The notes: generated by a model from the letters alone, not told the origin. Shown: positions 18,912 through 27,498, numbered from the stretch's first letter. The stretch: 64,000 nt of DNA from an uncultured Marvinbryantia sp. (GCF_905201705.1 NZ_CAJKOX010000022.1:6869-70868), one strand, 5' to 3'. Numbers and translations are program-made.

Positions 18912-19104
18912 GTTCTTCTCCCTTCTAACTGTTTTCGGAAAATGTGTTTTTCACATCTCCTTTTCGGTAAAAACATTAAAACATGAATTTTCTGCATTTA
19001 CAATGCTCGCTGGACGACCCGCATCCATACAGGAGAAACGGCATTTTTTTCCGGAAAACCTGCAATTGAGATGCAAAAATGCCGTTCGTCATGGACGAAC
19101 GGCG
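18912..19104 (-). promoter_or_regulatory. Conserved leader region of GH3 paralog B
   Basis: This is the second copy of the roughly 190-bp leader described at 16213-16410. Its distal end carries the perfect hairpin at 19081-19103. The copies are likely products of the same duplication that made the two glycosidases. Their retention suggests shared regulation, but no operator or riboswitch class was recognised. Confidence 0.5.
19075..19103 (-). terminator. Rho-independent terminator downstream of Rpn copy 2
   Basis: A perfect ten-base stem (GCCGTTCGTC/GACGAACGGC, 19081-19103, loop ATG) is followed on the minus strand by ATTTTTG. It ends the Rpn copy 2 transcript before the GH3 paralog B leader. 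Confidence 0.7.
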
Positions 19105-19160
19105 TCTATATCTGCCACGTTTTCAATGCCACTGCCTAGCTGCCTATTGATACGGCTATA

Positions 19161-20090
19161 TCACCTCTCCATCATAGAAAGATATCCTTCCCACTCTGTT
19201 TTTGGTACATTCAAAGCTGCCATAGACTGCTCGGCGGTCCAGCCCATATTCTTCATCAAATTTTTCAAAGATGCAAGAATGCCCCTGGTAATGCCCTGTT
19301 CTATGCCCTGTTCTATACCCTGTTCAATCCCTTTCTCCACCAAGCCCTTACTTAAATTGCACACTAAAATCACCTTCCTCTCCAACGTCTCTGTCATCTG
19401 AATATCAAAGTCCTCCTGCAATATCCGCTGCTTCTGTCTGTAACTCATATTCGAAGAAAAAAGTGTTCCCAACAGCCTTAGCACACCTTTCTGCGGCAGT
19501 TCATCTGTTTTTCCCAGACATACCATAACTGCAGCCAGCAGATCGTAATGCTCCATCTCTTCATGTGCACCGCCAATCACATTTTTTTCTGCAATAGAAT
19601 AGCCTGTAATCGTGTTTTGCCTGTTTTGAGGCGGATTTACACAAATCCAGATACTGTACACCTTTTTTATCTTTTCATAATGGGAACCGGTAAATTCCAT
19701 CCCATACTGCGCAGATATCATGCGGCAGCAATAATAGATACCACGTTTGATGAGCGGATACCCCGGATAAAAATCGTTCTGTGCTTCGATATTTAAAATC
19801 AGATGTACTCCTTCCCCGGAACCCGGAAGAATTGCAATGAATCGGATATCATAAGTAACAGTTCCCTCGTACAGGCTGGTATCCTCCGTACCGATTCCAC
19901 GAATCCTTGGGGCATTTGTTTCATCCGGCAGAGCCGGAACCTCTGCAATCTGAGGATTTCCTTCGATATAATTCTCTGAGATATCTTCTATATCCAGTTT
20001 CTGATATTCCCACATACAATTCTTCATGATCCATGCAAGTATCCGCTTTTCCGCAAGAAGCTTCTTGCAGGCGGCATCGTAAGCTTCCAT
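19161..20090 (-). CDS. Rpn-family / PD-(D/E)XK nuclease transposase-like protein, copy 2
   Basis: This is nearly identical to the protein at 9298-10260 over its whole length, including TVTYDIRFIAILPG, LILNIEAQNDFYPGYPL and the C-terminal TEWEGYLSMME. It differs by an expanded repeat: GIEQGIEQGIEQGITRG instead of GIEQGITRG, from two extra 12-bp units at about 19290-19331. The frame stays open upstream of the ATG used here to about 20150, where copy 1 has ATG but copy 2 has ATA. So the true start may be the internal ATG at 20090, or a non-ATG codon after AGGAGG. The two copies lie in direct orientation around the GH3 cluster. Confidence 0.8.
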   Translation of the reverse strand: MEAYDAACKKLLAEKRILAWIMKNCMWEYQKLDIEDISENYIEGNPQIAEVPALPDETNAPRIRGIGTEDTSLYEGTVTYDIRFIAILPGSGEGVHLILNIEAQNDFYPGYPLIKRGIYYCCRMISAQYGMEFTGSHYEKIKKVYSIWICVNPPQNRQNTITGYSIAEKNVIGGAHEEMEHYDLLAAVMVCLGKTDELPQKGVLRLLGTLFSSNMSYRQKQRILQEDFDIQMTETLERKVILVCNLSKGLVEKGIEQGIEQGIEQGITRGILASLKNLMKNMGWTAEQSMAALNVPKTEWEGYLSMMER

Positions 20091-20203
20091 ATCATCTGAA
20101 AGTCGTATGCTTTTTGCAATTGTCTTTTCTATATTTATCGTCCTCCTTATCTATGTCTTTATAATATCACATAAACGCAGTTTTTGCAACACTATTTTTA
20201 TAT

Positions 20204-20239
20204 TTCAAAAAAAGACCATTCCCATTTCCGGGAATAGTC
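20204..20239 (-). terminator. Rho-independent terminator of the LytTR/GHKL operon
   Basis: The stem 20214-20223 with 20230-20239 (GACTATTCCC/GGGAATGGTC on the minus strand, one G-U pair) is followed by seven T residues on the minus strand. It lies 15 bases after the response regulator stop. Confidence 0.85.
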
Positions 20240-20253
20240 TTCCTTGATATCCT

Positions 20254-20970
20254 CTACGCATCCACCAGCGCCAGAAACTGGCTCCGCACCTCTTTCACCT
20301 TGCTTCTTCCAAGCGGCAGCTCCGCACCGCCTTTTAAAACCACCCGACCTGACTCAATTTTCTGGATATACAGATAATTTACCAGATAGCCCTTGTGCAC
20401 GCGGATAAATCCAACCGGCTCCAGCGCCTCCTCCAGCTTATCCATCGTCATCTTTATCTCAACCGGCTCCTTCTGCCCGTTCACATACACAAGCTGATAA
20501 TTTCCACTTCCCTCAATATACTGGATAAGCCTGCGCTTCAATACCACTACCTTAGAGCGCGTGCTGAATTTGAGCTGCTCCGCCTGCTGCGTGCGGGCAT
20601 GTTTTTTAATATAGAGCCGCACAACGTCAGAAATGTCGTTTAAAAAGTTGCTTTTTCGCACGAAGCCCAGCGGATAAACCGAAAAGGCTTCAAACACCCG
20701 CTCCTCGCACTCGGATACGTACACGATCTCCACTGTCTCGCTGCGCTGGCGGATTTTCTTTCCCACCTCAATACCGTCCAGCTCCGGCATATCGATATCC
20801 AGAAATACAATCTGGAAAACTGCGGACTGCATCGCTGCCAGCAGCTCCTTTCCGGAAAGAAACATCGCCACCTTCACCTCCAGCTTCTGCGTCTGAAAGG
20901 CTGATGTCACAGCGCCTGCGATCACCGGAAGCGCCCTCTCATCGTTGTCACATAATGCAATTTTGATCAC
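20254..20970 (-). CDS. LytTR-family response regulator (AgrA/LytR type)
   Basis: This is a cytoplasmic DNA-binding response regulator of 238 residues. The receiver domain occupies about 1-125, with acidic pocket CDNDE (Asp8, Asp10) and phosphoacceptor Asp58 in VFLDIDMPELDG. The LytTR DNA-binding domain occupies about 140-235, with IQYIEGSGNYQLVYVNG, FIRVHKGYLVNYLYI and the C-terminal GGAELPLGRSKVKEVR. It overlaps the upstream kinase gene by four bases (ATGA). Regulators of this kind usually control peptide signalling, exported factors or cell-envelope functions, but no autoinducer peptide gene was seen nearby. Confidence 0.92.
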   Translation of the reverse strand: MIKIALCDNDERALPVIAGAVTSAFQTQKLEVKVAMFLSGKELLAAMQSAVFQIVFLDIDMPELDGIEVGKKIRQRSETVEIVYVSECEERVFEAFSVYPLGFVRKSNFLNDISDVVRLYIKKHARTQQAEQLKFSTRSKVVVLKRRLIQYIEGSGNYQLVYVNGQKEPVEIKMTMDKLEEALEPVGFIRVHKGYLVNYLYIQKIESGRVVLKGGAELPLGRSKVKEVRSQFLALVDA

Positions 20971-22325
20971 GCCGTTTTTCCTCCTGTCATATCCATCATA
21001 ATCTTTGCGGCAAAACAGCCGTCCTTAACGGCATACTCCGCCCAACCGCTGTATTTTTCCGCGATGCGGGCCACGATCTGCGTGCCATAGCCGTGATGCG
21101 CCGCATCCTCCTTTGTACTGCGCACGCCGTCTTTCCAGTAAGAAAGCTCCGTCCGATCTGTCGGATTCTGACACATGATATATAAATAATTTGCCTCCGG
21201 GTACATCTCCAGCCGGATCGTCTGCCGGTTTCCGTCGTCTTTTATGCGCCTACATTCCTCCATTGCGTTGTCCAGAAGATTTGTGAGCACACTACAGAGC
21301 TCGTCATCCGCAAACGGCAACACCGGCGGAACAACCAGCAAAGAATCAATCTGAATATCCGGCTCCAGCTTTGCATATTCCATGTTTAAAATAACATTTA
21401 CACTCTTATTTCCACAGTTTACATACATTTTCTGCTCCGGTAGCTCCTGTGCGCTCTCGGCAAAATAATGTGCAAGCTCCTCGTAACGTTTTTCTTTAAT
21501 CAGAATACTCATATAGTGGCGCTGATTCTTCAGATCATGACGGATACTGCGAATTTCCTGCATCTGCTCCTCCGCCATGTAAAAGCGTTCCTTCTCCTTC
21601 TGGAGCTGCTGTGCCTCCTCCCGCAAAAGCAGCGTCTGCTCCTGCTCGCGGCAAATGGTGTACAGCACATAAATAGAGACAAGCACGATCAGGAAGAAAC
21701 ACAGATACATAATCAGAAATCTTTTGACAGCCGCCTCCTCTGAGGTAGACCACAGAGACTCCGAAATTACCAGAACAAGCAGAGACACATCGCCAGCCAG
21801 GATCAGCGTCAGCCCTGCTGCCGGCAGCTTTTCAAAATCATCAAAATTAAACCGGATAAGATACCATGCCAGCGCCGGGATCAGGAGATAACCGAGCACA
21901 CGTGCCGCTGCCTCCGGTATCCCCTTTGCGACCGTCTCTCCGACCAGATAGCTCGCCTGCCCGGAAAGGGAGGTCAGCGCCTGCATACCGGCAAACATTG
22001 AGCACCAGAGAATAATTTTCGCATCGCGGCGGTAATCTGAGAAAAACCGAAGGTACACCGCCAGAATCACACCCTGGATGCACGTCCAGAGCATCAGAAA
22101 AACAGAGCCAATTACAAATGCGGAAAGCCCCATTCCCATGCAAAAAAAGATTGCCACTAAAACCGCCCATTCCGCCAGCCACCAGTGACGCTTCTTTTTC
22201 CCATACTCCGCTGCAGACAGCATTCCGTGACATACGAGCACATAGGCGCCGGAAACGAGAAACTGCTGAAGCAGCCACGGTATCCATTCGATCGCGCCGG
22301 ATATAATCCTGCCTTTCTCCCCCAT
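20967..22325 (-). CDS. GHKL sensor histidine kinase (AgrC type)
   Basis: This is a membrane sensor kinase of about 452 residues. The N-terminal half has six or seven hydrophobic segments (about 15-220), followed by a coiled coil rich in Gln/Glu (REQEQTLLLREEAQQLQKEK). The phosphoacceptor is His263 in SIRHDLKNQRHY. The ATPase has the N-box NLLDNAMEECRR, a degenerate G1 CQNPTDR typical of AgrC-like GHKL kinases, and HHGYGTQIVARIAEKYSG. The start MGEKGRIISG is chosen because GGGAGAGG lies about nine bases upstream. It is the partner of the LytTR regulator. Its ligand is unknown. Confidence 0.88.
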   Translation of the reverse strand: MGEKGRIISGAIEWIPWLLQQFLVSGAYVLVCHGMLSAAEYGKKKRHWWLAEWAVLVAIFFCMGMGLSAFVIGSVFLMLWTCIQGVILAVYLRFFSDYRRDAKIILWCSMFAGMQALTSLSGQASYLVGETVAKGIPEAAARVLGYLLIPALAWYLIRFNFDDFEKLPAAGLTLILAGDVSLLVLVISESLWSTSEEAAVKRFLIMYLCFFLIVLVSIYVLYTICREQEQTLLLREEAQQLQKEKERFYMAEEQMQEIRSIRHDLKNQRHYMSILIKEKRYEELAHYFAESAQELPEQKMYVNCGNKSVNVILNMEYAKLEPDIQIDSLLVVPPVLPFADDELCSVLTNLLDNAMEECRRIKDDGNRQTIRLEMYPEANYLYIMCQNPTDRTELSYWKDGVRSTKEDAAHHGYGTQIVARIAEKYSGWAEYAVKDGCFAAKIMMDMTGGKTA

Positions 22326-22482
22326 AAATGTTTTCCTCTCCCATATATACTGAAACTTTCTATTATCATACAATGACGGGAGCGTTTTTTCAACCGCTCC
22401 CGCCCTTTTTCATTATGAAACTATTAAAATTCGCTTCGTGTCGCAGCAGGTGTTTGAGACTGGCATGAGCAGTAACATGATA

Positions 22483-23739
22483 CTACTCCGCATTTTCACT
22501 GTCCGAAGACTGGTTCTGATTTTGTGCCAGCGTGATGTCGACAGTGATCATCCTGCCGCTGCGCTCCACGGAGACGCTGACCGTCTCTCCCGGCTCGCAT
22601 TTTGCCAGCACATTCGAAAGCTCCTTTGTAGTCTTGATGACCTTCTCATCCACGCTGATGATGCGGTCGTTTACCTCCAGCAGACCGTCCGACGCGCCGC
22701 CCTCCTGCACTTCCTGGACATAAAGCCCTGCCTCTACACCGGAAAGCTGTGCCACCTGGCTGCCAACCTCCGATACGGTGATGTTCATCACGGCATCGTT
22801 CTCGCTCTCGGTTCTCGTCTCTCCGGTATAATAGCCGTTGTTAATCAGCGATTCCGCAATCTCCTGCGCCGTATTGATCGGGATTGCAAAGCCGATACCC
22901 TCCTGACTCTCGCCGGAGCTTTTCGCATTGACAATGCCGATCAGCTCGCCGCTGCTGTTAAACAGACCGCCGCCCGAGTTTCCCGGGCTGACCGCTGTAC
23001 TCGTCTGCATAACGTCCAGCGAAATGGTATTGTTCATGGAAGCAAACCCATAACTCTGACTGCTGTCCAGCGACACTGTGATAGTCCGCTCCGTCGCGCT
23101 GATAATGCCGTCCGTGATGCTTCCGCCAAGTGTTCCGCCCGGATTTCCGACTGCGTATACCGTCTCCGCAAGCTTCACAGCATCGCTGTCACCTAAGGTT
23201 GCTGCCTGCAGACCGTCGGCATCGATCTTGATCACAGCAATATCGCCCGCCTCGTAGCTTCCAACAAGCTGCGCTGTATATTCATTGCCCTCGTAATCCA
23301 TTACCATAATGGAATCCGCGTCGGAGACGACATGTGCGCAGGTGAGAATATAGCCGTCCTCACTGATGATCACGCCGCTCCCCGCGCCGCTGGAAACCTG
23401 CGCGCCATACCAGAACTGATTGTACTGGATCTGCTCAGTTGCAATGGAAACAACTGTCGGGCTGATCGCCGCTGCGACATCCGTCGCTGCCAGCGCTTCC
23501 CCGTCTGTGCTTCCATCCGTCGTCTGTCCGCCTGTCACCTTCTGAATGACCACCTTTCCATTGGTCTGCCCTGCCGCCCATGCTCCCACATAGCCGCACA
23601 CCAGAGCGATCAACGCCGCCGCAATTAAAACTCCGACGGTTTGCGGATGTTTCCCGTTTCCTTTCTTCTGAACCGGTTCCCTTTCATATTCCGGAACCTG
23701 CTGCTGCGGTTCCCTGTTTTCATAATAATTATTATCCAT
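22483..23739 (-). CDS. htrA: HtrA/DegP-like membrane-anchored serine protease
   Basis: This is a trypsin-fold S1C protease for envelope protein quality control. A short cytoplasmic Gln/Glu-rich N-terminus is followed by one membrane anchor (about 34-57, VGVLIAAALIALVCGYVGAW). The protease domain (about 90-300) has His136 in LTCAHVV, Asp166 in AGDIAVIK and Ser255 in SPGNSGGGLF. A PDZ domain follows at about 318-405 (SGVEAGLYVQEV, LLEVNDRIISVD). All catalytic residues are intact and the length (418) is typical of Gram-positive HtrA. It stands alone between the Gld-type operon and the GHKL kinase, all on the minus strand. A GC-rich hairpin (GGGAGCG/CGCTCCC near 22378-22402) lies downstream but lacks a minus-strand T-run. 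Confidence 0.92.
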   Translation of the reverse strand: MDNNYYENREPQQQVPEYEREPVQKKGNGKHPQTVGVLIAAALIALVCGYVGAWAAGQTNGKVVIQKVTGGQTTDGSTDGEALAATDVAAAISPTVVSIATEQIQYNQFWYGAQVSSGAGSGVIISEDGYILTCAHVVSDADSIMVMDYEGNEYTAQLVGSYEAGDIAVIKIDADGLQAATLGDSDAVKLAETVYAVGNPGGTLGGSITDGIISATERTITVSLDSSQSYGFASMNNTISLDVMQTSTAVSPGNSGGGLFNSSGELIGIVNAKSSGESQEGIGFAIPINTAQEIAESLINNGYYTGETRTESENDAVMNITVSEVGSQVAQLSGVEAGLYVQEVQEGGASDGLLEVNDRIISVDEKVIKTTKELSNVLAKCEPGETVSVSVERSGRMITVDITLAQNQNQSSDSENAE

Positions 23740-23791
23740 TTTTCAAGCTCCTTTCTGCCTTGTTTTTATATCTTAGCAGACATTATCGCTG

Positions 23792-23838
23792 AAAAATGTG
23801 TTCACTTTGTCATCGGAAAATAACTTTTTTGTGAACAC
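23792..23838 (-). terminator. Candidate terminator of the Gld-type operon
   Basis: On the minus strand GTGTTCAC (23831-23838) pairs with GTGAACAC (23798-23805) and is followed by ATTTTTC. The loop is long (25 bases), so confidence is moderate. Confidence 0.55.
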
Positions 23839-23849
23839 CGATAAAGGTA

Positions 23850-24896
23850 CTATTCTTCCGTCTCCGTTTCTGTTTCGCTCTCGCTTTCCTCTCCAGTTGT
23901 GCTTTCCGCCTCCGTTTCGCTTTCTGTCTCCGTCTGCACAAGTTCTTCCGGGGTGTAGGAAAGGAACGGTTCTACCATGCCGGAGGCGATGGTATGCACC
24001 TCTGTGGAACCGGAGAGCTGTGTGTAGTAATTTCCCTCGCTGTCAGTATCTCCGATTTTGATAGTCCTGCTTCGGGCGGATTCGTCCTCCTCATAGGTGA
24101 TCGTCAGCGTGGCAGACGGTTCTGCAAGTCCGTACTGCGCCAGATCCTCTCCCTCGCAGTTATGCTCCAGATAGTCCACATAATATAAGCCGGAAATCTG
24201 CGCCGCCAGCTCCGAGGTGATATCGGTATTTGCGTTATCCTTCACCTCATCGCTCTCCACCTTCCAGACATCGTCCTCCTCATACAGCATATAGGAAGTA
24301 TCTGCGCTGGTAAACGCAAGCCCGGTAATATTCGTCTGCGTGATCGCCGGAAGCTCCTCGCTCACGGCATAATCGTATAATCCGTCATAAATCGCCGCTC
24401 TGATATCAGAACTGACCGTATAGACGGTGGAATCCGAATCCGCCAGCATCAGATAATCGTTTCCTGTGCTCTCATTGTTATCACCGATCGTCAGCACCTG
24501 CTCCGTACCGTCAGATAGCCCCAGCGTGATCACATTCTGCGGCTCCTCCATACCGTACTGTGCAGTATCCTCCACGTCCGTCAGCGTGCGCAGAGCTTTC
24601 AGCGGTGTCACCGCTGTGGTCAGCTCCTCCAGCGCCGTCTCATCCACCGGAAATGTTTCGTCATCCGCAAGCTGCCACTCCCCGTTTTCTTTTTGGAATG
24701 TGTATTCGCTGCCGCCTATGAAAAAGGACACTTTTTCCAGATTATCAGAATCCGTCTCCCAGACGGTCTCGCCCTCCGCCAGCAGCGCTTCCTCCTCTTC
24801 TGCTTTTTCGTTCTGCTCCTTCAGGGTCATATATCCGCCCACCAGAGCGGCGAGCGCCAGCACCGTGACGCTCATGGTAATGGTTTTTCTCTTCAT
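23850..24896 (-). CDS. DUF4340 domain-containing lipoprotein-like/exported protein of a Gld-type ABC system
   Basis: This 348-residue protein has one N-terminal membrane segment (MSVTVLALAALVGGYMTL) and two DUF4340-type repeats (about 40-175 and 185-320), each with a pattern such as ISFxxGGxxYTFxKxNGxWxL and YGMEEPQNVITLGLSDG or YGLAEPSATLTITYEED. The C-terminus is a low-complexity Glu/Thr/Ser tail (TESETEAESTTGEESESETETETEE). DUF4340 proteins are regularly encoded after GldG-like genes, as here, 20 bp after the GldG stop. The role is unknown; a periplasm-side accessory of the ABC system is inferred. Confidence 0.8.
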   Translation of the reverse strand: MKRKTITMSVTVLALAALVGGYMTLKEQNEKAEEEEALLAEGETVWETDSDNLEKVSFFIGGSEYTFQKENGEWQLADDETFPVDETALEELTTAVTPLKALRTLTDVEDTAQYGMEEPQNVITLGLSDGTEQVLTIGDNNESTGNDYLMLADSDSTVYTVSSDIRAAIYDGLYDYAVSEELPAITQTNITGLAFTSADTSYMLYEEDDVWKVESDEVKDNANTDITSELAAQISGLYYVDYLEHNCEGEDLAQYGLAEPSATLTITYEEDESARSRTIKIGDTDSEGNYYTQLSGSTEVHTIASGMVEPFLSYTPEELVQTETESETEAESTTGEESESETETETEE

Positions 24897-24915
24897 AACA
24901 CGTTCCTTTCCGCCG

Positions 24916-26622
24916 CTACTGTCTCCGCCTCTTCAGCCAGGTGTAAAGACCGGTAAGCAAAAATCCTGCCGGAATAATTCCGATCGTCACAATACTCCAG
25001 AAGCTTGCGCTTGCCGCCGGAACCGTCAGATATTCTGTAGAAATGTTCTTGACCGGAATGGATACCGTCGTCTCATTTCCGCAGAGCCAGCTTACCGTAT
25101 TTACAAACAGCCGGTAGTTGCCGCCGGATACCATCTGATTTGCCGACTCATCCAGAAGTGAGGATGAGGTAAATACTGCAACGCGCGTCTCGGCAGTCTC
25201 CGTTTCGCCCTCAGAGCTACTCTCTTCCGCTTCGGTTTCCTCTGCCGATGTATCTTCCGCCGCAGTCACTTCTTCTGCCGCATCAGCTTCTTCCGCGCCA
25301 GTCTCCTCTGCCACATCAGCTTCTTCCGCACCAGTCTCTTCTTCCGTCGCACCAGCTTCTTCCGTACCAGCCTCTTCCTCTGCCGTATCGTCCGCGATCT
25401 GCAGCTCATCCAGCGCCGTGCCAAGGCTTACGTCGCCCGTATCCTCCGCCGCCTCCGCAAGCAGCTCTTCCGTCAGCTCCACCGTCTCCGATGCGATCGC
25501 GCCCACCGCAAACGGTCCGTCGATGTCTCCGCTCTCCTTTGCGTAGGTTTTCATGTTCTGCACATCCGTCTTCGAATACGCATTGTCTGATGTGGAGAGT
25601 ACATTTGTGACAGTAAGCCCGTCGCGCAGGTCGTCCGAAACCGTCAATCCCTGCGCCGCGGCAAGCAGGACATAGCTGCCCGTCAGGTCCTCCGAAACCT
25701 CCGTGCTCTCAACCTCCGGCAGCAGATAGTACGGCACCTGCACATAATGTCCGTTGTCGCTTTCCAGAACGACGCCCTCCGCCTTTTCCATCCCATAATA
25801 TTCCAGAACAGACTCCAGATTCGGCATCTCCACATCCGTATAATCGGTCACGATGACGGCGCGCCCGCCGGTCTTTAAATAATGAAACAGCTTCTGCGTC
25901 TCCGCGTCCGTGAGATCCTGCTGCGGCGATAAAATCATAACGGCATCCGCGTCCTCCGGCACGCGTTCTTCCGAGATCAGGTTCAGCTCCGCCGTCTCCA
26001 CATTCTCCTTCTCGATCGAGCTTTGCAGAGACGTGCCCACCGTCATCTCATTATGCCCGGTCAGCATATAGACCTTCGGCAGATTCCCCGAAGAAAGCGC
26101 GGCGATCGCGCTGGTGATCTGCCCCTCCGCGTCAAACCCGGTCGTTTCATAGGAGTAATACTCATAATCAAATTCGGACTCATACATGTCCTCATAGTTT
26201 ATCACCCGGCTCTGTTCGCCGCACTCTATGATAACACTGTTTTCCGTCAGCGACGCATCCGTGTACTGCTCGGTAAATTTCGGATAGCGCACCGGATCCT
26301 TTTCCACCAGCTTTATGTGACCTGATGCACCCGCATAGCGCTCCAGCAGGCGCGAGACGTTTGTATCGCGGTTACTATCCTGTACCACATAATAAATGGT
26401 GATATCCTCCGTAAGAGAATCCAGCAGCTCCTCGCTCTGCTCCGTCAGCACGGAAAGCTGCGCGCTTGTCAGATCAATCTGCGTATATTTCGATGGAAGC
26501 TCTGAGACGATCAGATTTACAACGACCGCTGCCGCGATGACCACCGCGGTGAGCGCCAGGCTGTAAGAGCCGTGCTTCGTCAGTCGTCTCTCTTTTTCCA
26601 GTTTGATTGCTTTTAATTTCAT
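24916..26622 (-). CDS. GldG-family ABC transporter auxiliary protein
   Basis: This 568-residue protein has an N-terminal membrane helix (about 22-44), a large extracytoplasmic ABC_transp_aux (GldG/DUF4350-like) domain and a C-terminal membrane helix (about 538-560, SIVTIGIIPAGFLLTGLYTW). Family segments include YYVVQDSNRDTNVSRLLERY, VYMLTGHNEM and DAVMILSPQQDLTDAE. Between residues about 410 and 480 there is an Ala/Glu/Thr-rich repeat region (units like EEAGATEEETGAEEADVAEE) that looks like a slippage-prone linker. It lies in the operon ATPase-permease-GldG-DUF4340. In Bacteroidetes the Gld proteins serve gliding; in Firmicutes the role of this set is not known. Confidence 0.83.
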   Translation of the reverse strand: MKLKAIKLEKERRLTKHGSYSLALTAVVIAAAVVVNLIVSELPSKYTQIDLTSAQLSVLTEQSEELLDSLTEDITIYYVVQDSNRDTNVSRLLERYAGASGHIKLVEKDPVRYPKFTEQYTDASLTENSVIIECGEQSRVINYEDMYESEFDYEYYSYETTGFDAEGQITSAIAALSSGNLPKVYMLTGHNEMTVGTSLQSSIEKENVETAELNLISEERVPEDADAVMILSPQQDLTDAETQKLFHYLKTGGRAVIVTDYTDVEMPNLESVLEYYGMEKAEGVVLESDNGHYVQVPYYLLPEVESTEVSEDLTGSYVLLAAAQGLTVSDDLRDGLTVTNVLSTSDNAYSKTDVQNMKTYAKESGDIDGPFAVGAIASETVELTEELLAEAAEDTGDVSLGTALDELQIADDTAEEEAGTEEAGATEEETGAEEADVAEETGAEEADAAEEVTAAEDTSAEETEAEESSSEGETETAETRVAVFTSSSLLDESANQMVSGGNYRLFVNTVSWLCGNETTVSIPVKNISTEYLTVPAASASFWSIVTIGIIPAGFLLTGLYTWLKRRRQ

Positions 26623-26634
26623 GAACTGCCCCTC

Positions 26635-27498
26635 CTAGCTCCAGCGTCTCTTCTGAATTGACTCAACCGTCAGAAACAGAAATACACCGATAATAGATAG
26701 ATAATAAACGATTCCGGTCACGTCAAATATTCCGCTGGCAAATTCCGAAAAATGCCCGGAAATATCAAACACACTGAGAATATCCTGGAGGATTCCCTCA
26801 AACGCGGCGGAGTTTCCCATATACGTCACGACCAGCGCCGCTTCGCCCAGAATCAGGAACGCGCCTGCGATCACTCTGTTCTTTGTCCAGTACTGGATCA
26901 AAAAGGCGACCCCTGCCGTCAGCACCACCAGCGCCAGGAAGGAGGACGACGCTGTATCCGGGAAAAATCCGGCGATGCCCTCCATCAGGTAGCAGACAAA
27001 CAGCACCAGAAATGTCAGCACCGCCGCGATCACCTGGCTCTCCGTAATGGAGGAAATGTAAAGTCCGATTGCAAGAAAGCTGCAGCCCATCAGCCAGAAG
27101 CCAAAGAGCGCCGCATACGTTTCCCCATAGGGAATACTGCCGAACTGCGACAGCACCAGCGGATAAAACGCCAGTGCAAGCACTACGATCAAAAAAATAC
27201 ATACCAGCGCCAGATATTTTCCGATTACGATCTCCGGTACGGAAACCGGCGACGTCAAAAGGAGCTGGTCTGTTTTCTGCCTGCGCTCCTCCGCAAGAAT
27301 ACGCATTGTCAGAATCGGCACCGCGATCAGAAATACCACCAGAACAGCGCTTAAAGTGTAAGCGAATTTCGGATAAGCACCGTTTAAATGGTAGGCGGTA
27401 AAATAGATGCCGCTCACCACCAGCATAAACGCAATAAACACATAGCCAACCATTGAGGTCAGATAACCCTTTACTTCCTTTTTCAGTATCGCAATCAT
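26635..27498 (-). CDS. ABC-2 type permease, GldF-like
   Basis: This is a 287-residue membrane protein with six to seven hydrophobic segments (for example VGYVFIAFMLVVSGIYFTAY, VVFLIAVPILTMRIL, CIFLIVVLALAFYPLV). The start MIAILKKEVKGYLTSMVGYVF and the segment TMRILAEERRQKTDQLLLTSPV are typical of GldF/NosY-type ABC permeases. It overlaps the ATPase gene by four bases (ATGA), which couples their translation, and is followed by the GldG gene 12 bp downstream. It forms the membrane channel with the GldA-like ATPase; the cargo is unknown. Confidence 0.87.
   Translation of the reverse strand: MIAILKKEVKGYLTSMVGYVFIAFMLVVSGIYFTAYHLNGAYPKFAYTLSAVLVVFLIAVPILTMRILAEERRQKTDQLLLTSPVSVPEIVIGKYLALVCIFLIVVLALAFYPLVLSQFGSIPYGETYAALFGFWLMGCSFLAIGLYISSITESQVIAAVLTFLVLFVCYLMEGIAGFFPDTASSSFLALVVLTAGVAFLIQYWTKNRVIAGAFLILGEAALVVTYMGNSAAFEGILQDILSVFDISGHFSEFASGIFDVTGIVYYLSIIGVFLFLTVESIQKRRWS

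Noticed and set aside
22378..22402. Terminator after htrA
   Set aside because: The GGGAGCG/CGCTCCC hairpin has a T-run only on the plus strand, where no gene ends, so it was not listed as a feature.
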